From positions 1 through 7,460 of the forward strand of contig CALCJG010000062.1 of assembly GCA_937967705.1 (NCBI GenBank): a DNA stretch of 7,460 bases, written 5' to 3'. Positions 6,494 to 7,460 of this stretch are shown piece after piece. Every line of letters begins with the position of its first letter. The first letter of the stretch is position 1. Position numbers and translations under genes: made by a program. The notes below the pieces were generated by a model. The model worked only from the letters and a program-made list of their open reading frames with translations, made no database searches and was not told the origin of the DNA. This DNA comes from an uncultured Spirochaetia bacterium. GTDB taxonomy: Bacteria; Spirochaetota; UBA4802; JAGODF01.

Positions 6494-6922
6494 TTACATC
6501 TTGTAGATGTCCGTGCTGTAGGTTTTCACCCAGTGCTTCTTTAATACGTCCTTGGCTTCCTTGATCTTGTCCACTTCCACTATGACGATGGCCTCATCCC
6601 CCTTGAGATTGATGAAGGGATAAAGGGTTTCGATGTTGATATGGGCTTCCAGGAGGGGGCGCAGAACCGCGTTGAGTCCCCCGGGATGATCGGGAGTGGC
6701 CACCGCAATCACCTCCTTGGTGGAAACGTTAAAACCGTGGCTCTTGAGAACATTCTCCGCCTTCTCGGGATTATTGACAATCATATGTACCTGAACCGGG
6801 GAGAGTACCGAAGAGGCCATGATGGCTTTTATGTTGATCTCCTCGTTCTCAAGTATATCGCAGATTTCGTTCAGCTTTCCGGGAATATTGGCGACAGATA
6901 CGCTAACCTGGGTGATAGGCAT
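6494..6922 (-). CDS. Tandem ACT-domain protein (likely amino-acid sensor)
   Basis: The 142-residue protein consists of two ACT domains and nothing else. The first spans about 4-66 with the ligand-loop motif NIPGKLNEI (12-20); the second spans about 72-137 with DHPGGLNAV (78-86). Each fits the beta-alpha-beta-beta-alpha-beta pattern. ACT domains bind amino acids and usually control an attached or partner enzyme; stand-alone double-ACT proteins are often encoded beside 2-oxoacid oxidoreductase or phenylacetate-CoA ligase genes in anaerobes. Here it starts 28 bases after the stop of an oxidoreductase gamma subunit on the same strand, with an AAGGAG ribosome site 8 bases from the ATG, so the two are very probably co-transcribed. 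A role in sensing an amino acid related to the oxidoreductase substrate is inference. No enzyme active site is present. Confidence 0.92.
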   Translation of the reverse strand: MPITQVSVSVANIPGKLNEICDILENEEINIKAIMASSVLSPVQVHMIVNNPEKAENVLKSHGFNVSTKEVIAVATPDHPGGLNAVLRPLLEAHINIETLYPFINLKGDEAIVIVEVDKIKEAKDVLKKHWVKTYSTDIYKM

Positions 6923-6950
6923 AAATCATCTCCTTGACTTTATGTACGCT

Positions 6951-7413
6951 TTACGCGCCGTTGTTCTCAAAGGGGAAACCGTCGTATCCCTTCGTTATGG
7001 CTGACTTGCTGATCTCCACCAGCTTTTTCTTGGAACCCATCATCAGATCTATACTCTGAAAAATGGTTTCAATTTTAACAACCTGGGTAAGTTTGAGGAA
7101 AGCCCCCAGGATGACCATGTTGGCCGATCTCTCGTTACCCAGATCCTTGGCGATTTGATTGGCGGGAACGGGAAAGAGGTCCACATCCCCGCGGTACGGG
7201 ATGGAGGACACGAGATTGGAATTGTAGACCAGCTGACCTCCGGGCTCCAGCCGGTTGACAAAGGCCTGTACCGACGGCTGATTCATGGCTACGACGAAAT
7301 GCGGTGTGGAGGAAACCGGCGAGGCTATCTCCTCGTCCGAGATGGAGAGGGTACAGTTGGCGGTCCCTCCCCGCATGGCAGCACCGTATGAGGGAAGATA
7401 CGTCACATGGAAA
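6951..7413 (-). CDS. 2-oxoacid:ferredoxin oxidoreductase gamma subunit (KorC/VorC type), 5'-truncated
   Basis: This is the C-terminal 153 residues of a POR-family gamma subunit. These complexes use thiamine diphosphate and iron-sulfur clusters to decarboxylate 2-oxoacids oxidatively to acyl-CoA, reducing ferredoxin. The family motif VTYLPSYGAAMRGGTANC occurs near the visible start, followed by ISDEEIASP, a VAMNQPS segment, VPANQIAKDLGNERSANM and MVILGAF, all typical of KorC/VorC. Family members are usually about 180 residues, so roughly the first 30, including the GxGGQG nucleotide-loop region, are missing. The cause is the sequencing adapter that begins at 7414-7415. The open frame continues into the adapter up to 7430 and gives a false N-terminus MCSSDL; the first genuine residue is the Phe at 7412-7410. 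Other subunits should lie beyond the contig edge. MRGGTANC argues against the IorB-type subunit; the exact substrate (2-oxoglutarate or branched-chain 2-oxoacid) is not determined. Confidence 0.88.
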
Positions 7414-7460
7414 AGATCGGAAGAGCACACGTCTGAACTCCAGTCACGAGTGGATATCTC
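7414..7460 (+). other. Illumina TruSeq adapter with index (sequencing contamination, not genomic)
   Basis: From 7414 the sequence reads AGATCGGAAGAGCACACG and continues as the TruSeq indexed (read 1 read-through) adapter to CAGTCAC at 7441-7447. The 8 bases GAGTGGAT (7448-7455) fall in the index position and match TruSeq index 23 as I remember it, followed by ATCTC (7456-7460), the start of the next constant segment. Position 7414 is an A that could be genomic or the A-tail. Everything from here to the end should be trimmed. Confidence 0.98.

Noticed and set aside
7135..7428. Minus-strand frame beginning MLFRS near the right end
   Set aside because: Its start is encoded by the adapter and it lies out of frame with the oxidoreductase subunit gene.
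1..7460. Search for CRISPR arrays, tRNA or rRNA genes, insertion sequences, attachment sites and toxin-antitoxin pairs
   Set aside because: No regularly spaced repeats, tRNA-like clover sequences, transposase motifs, terminal inverted repeats or small paired genes were seen. The window is mostly core metabolism.

Overview
The window is 7,460 bases of moderately GC-rich bacterial DNA with ordinary, tightly packed housekeeping genes. It suggests an anaerobe with 2-oxoacid:ferredoxin oxidoreductase chemistry and acyl-CoA metabolism. A spirochaete or a Desulfobacterota-like lineage is possible, but no lineage marker is present, so this is a weak inference. The right end is not genomic: the last 46-47 bases are an Illumina TruSeq adapter with a readable index, so the window ends at an untrimmed contig edge.

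Layout, left to right. At 1-54 (minus) lies the first 18 codons of a gene starting with a signal-peptide-like segment and running off the window. At 189-995 and 1007-3991 (minus) lie purQ and purL, a two-gene purine operon transcribed purL then purQ with 11 bases between them. Together they make formylglycinamidine ribonucleotide (FGAM) synthase. PurL is about 1,000 residues, much longer than the small PurL that works with PurS and PurQ, and looks like the large fused enzyme with its glutaminase domain split off as a separate PurQ. A roughly 360-base divergent intergenic region (3992-4358) holds candidate promoters for both sides. At 4359-5153 (plus) is a single enoyl-CoA hydratase/crotonase gene closed by a strong rho-independent terminator. 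At 5404-6435 (plus) is an unrecognised 343-residue, probably helical cytoplasmic protein. Convergent to it, at 6494-6922 and 6951-7413 (minus), are a tandem ACT-domain protein and the 5'-truncated gamma subunit of a 2-oxoacid:ferredoxin oxidoreductase (KorC/VorC type), in one operon.

How the genes work together: PurL and PurQ form one enzyme (ammonia channelled from PurQ to PurL). The oxidoreductase subunit and the ACT protein are probably co-transcribed, so the ACT protein may sense an amino acid linked to the 2-oxoacid. The crotonase may serve beta-oxidation or a reductive butyryl-CoA-type route; nothing beside it fixes which.

I found no mobile element, CRISPR array, tRNA, rRNA or convincing new biological system. 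The points most worth checking are the adapter (and the false protein N-terminus it creates), the unrecognised 343-residue gene, the split PurL/PurQ architecture and the purL start codon.
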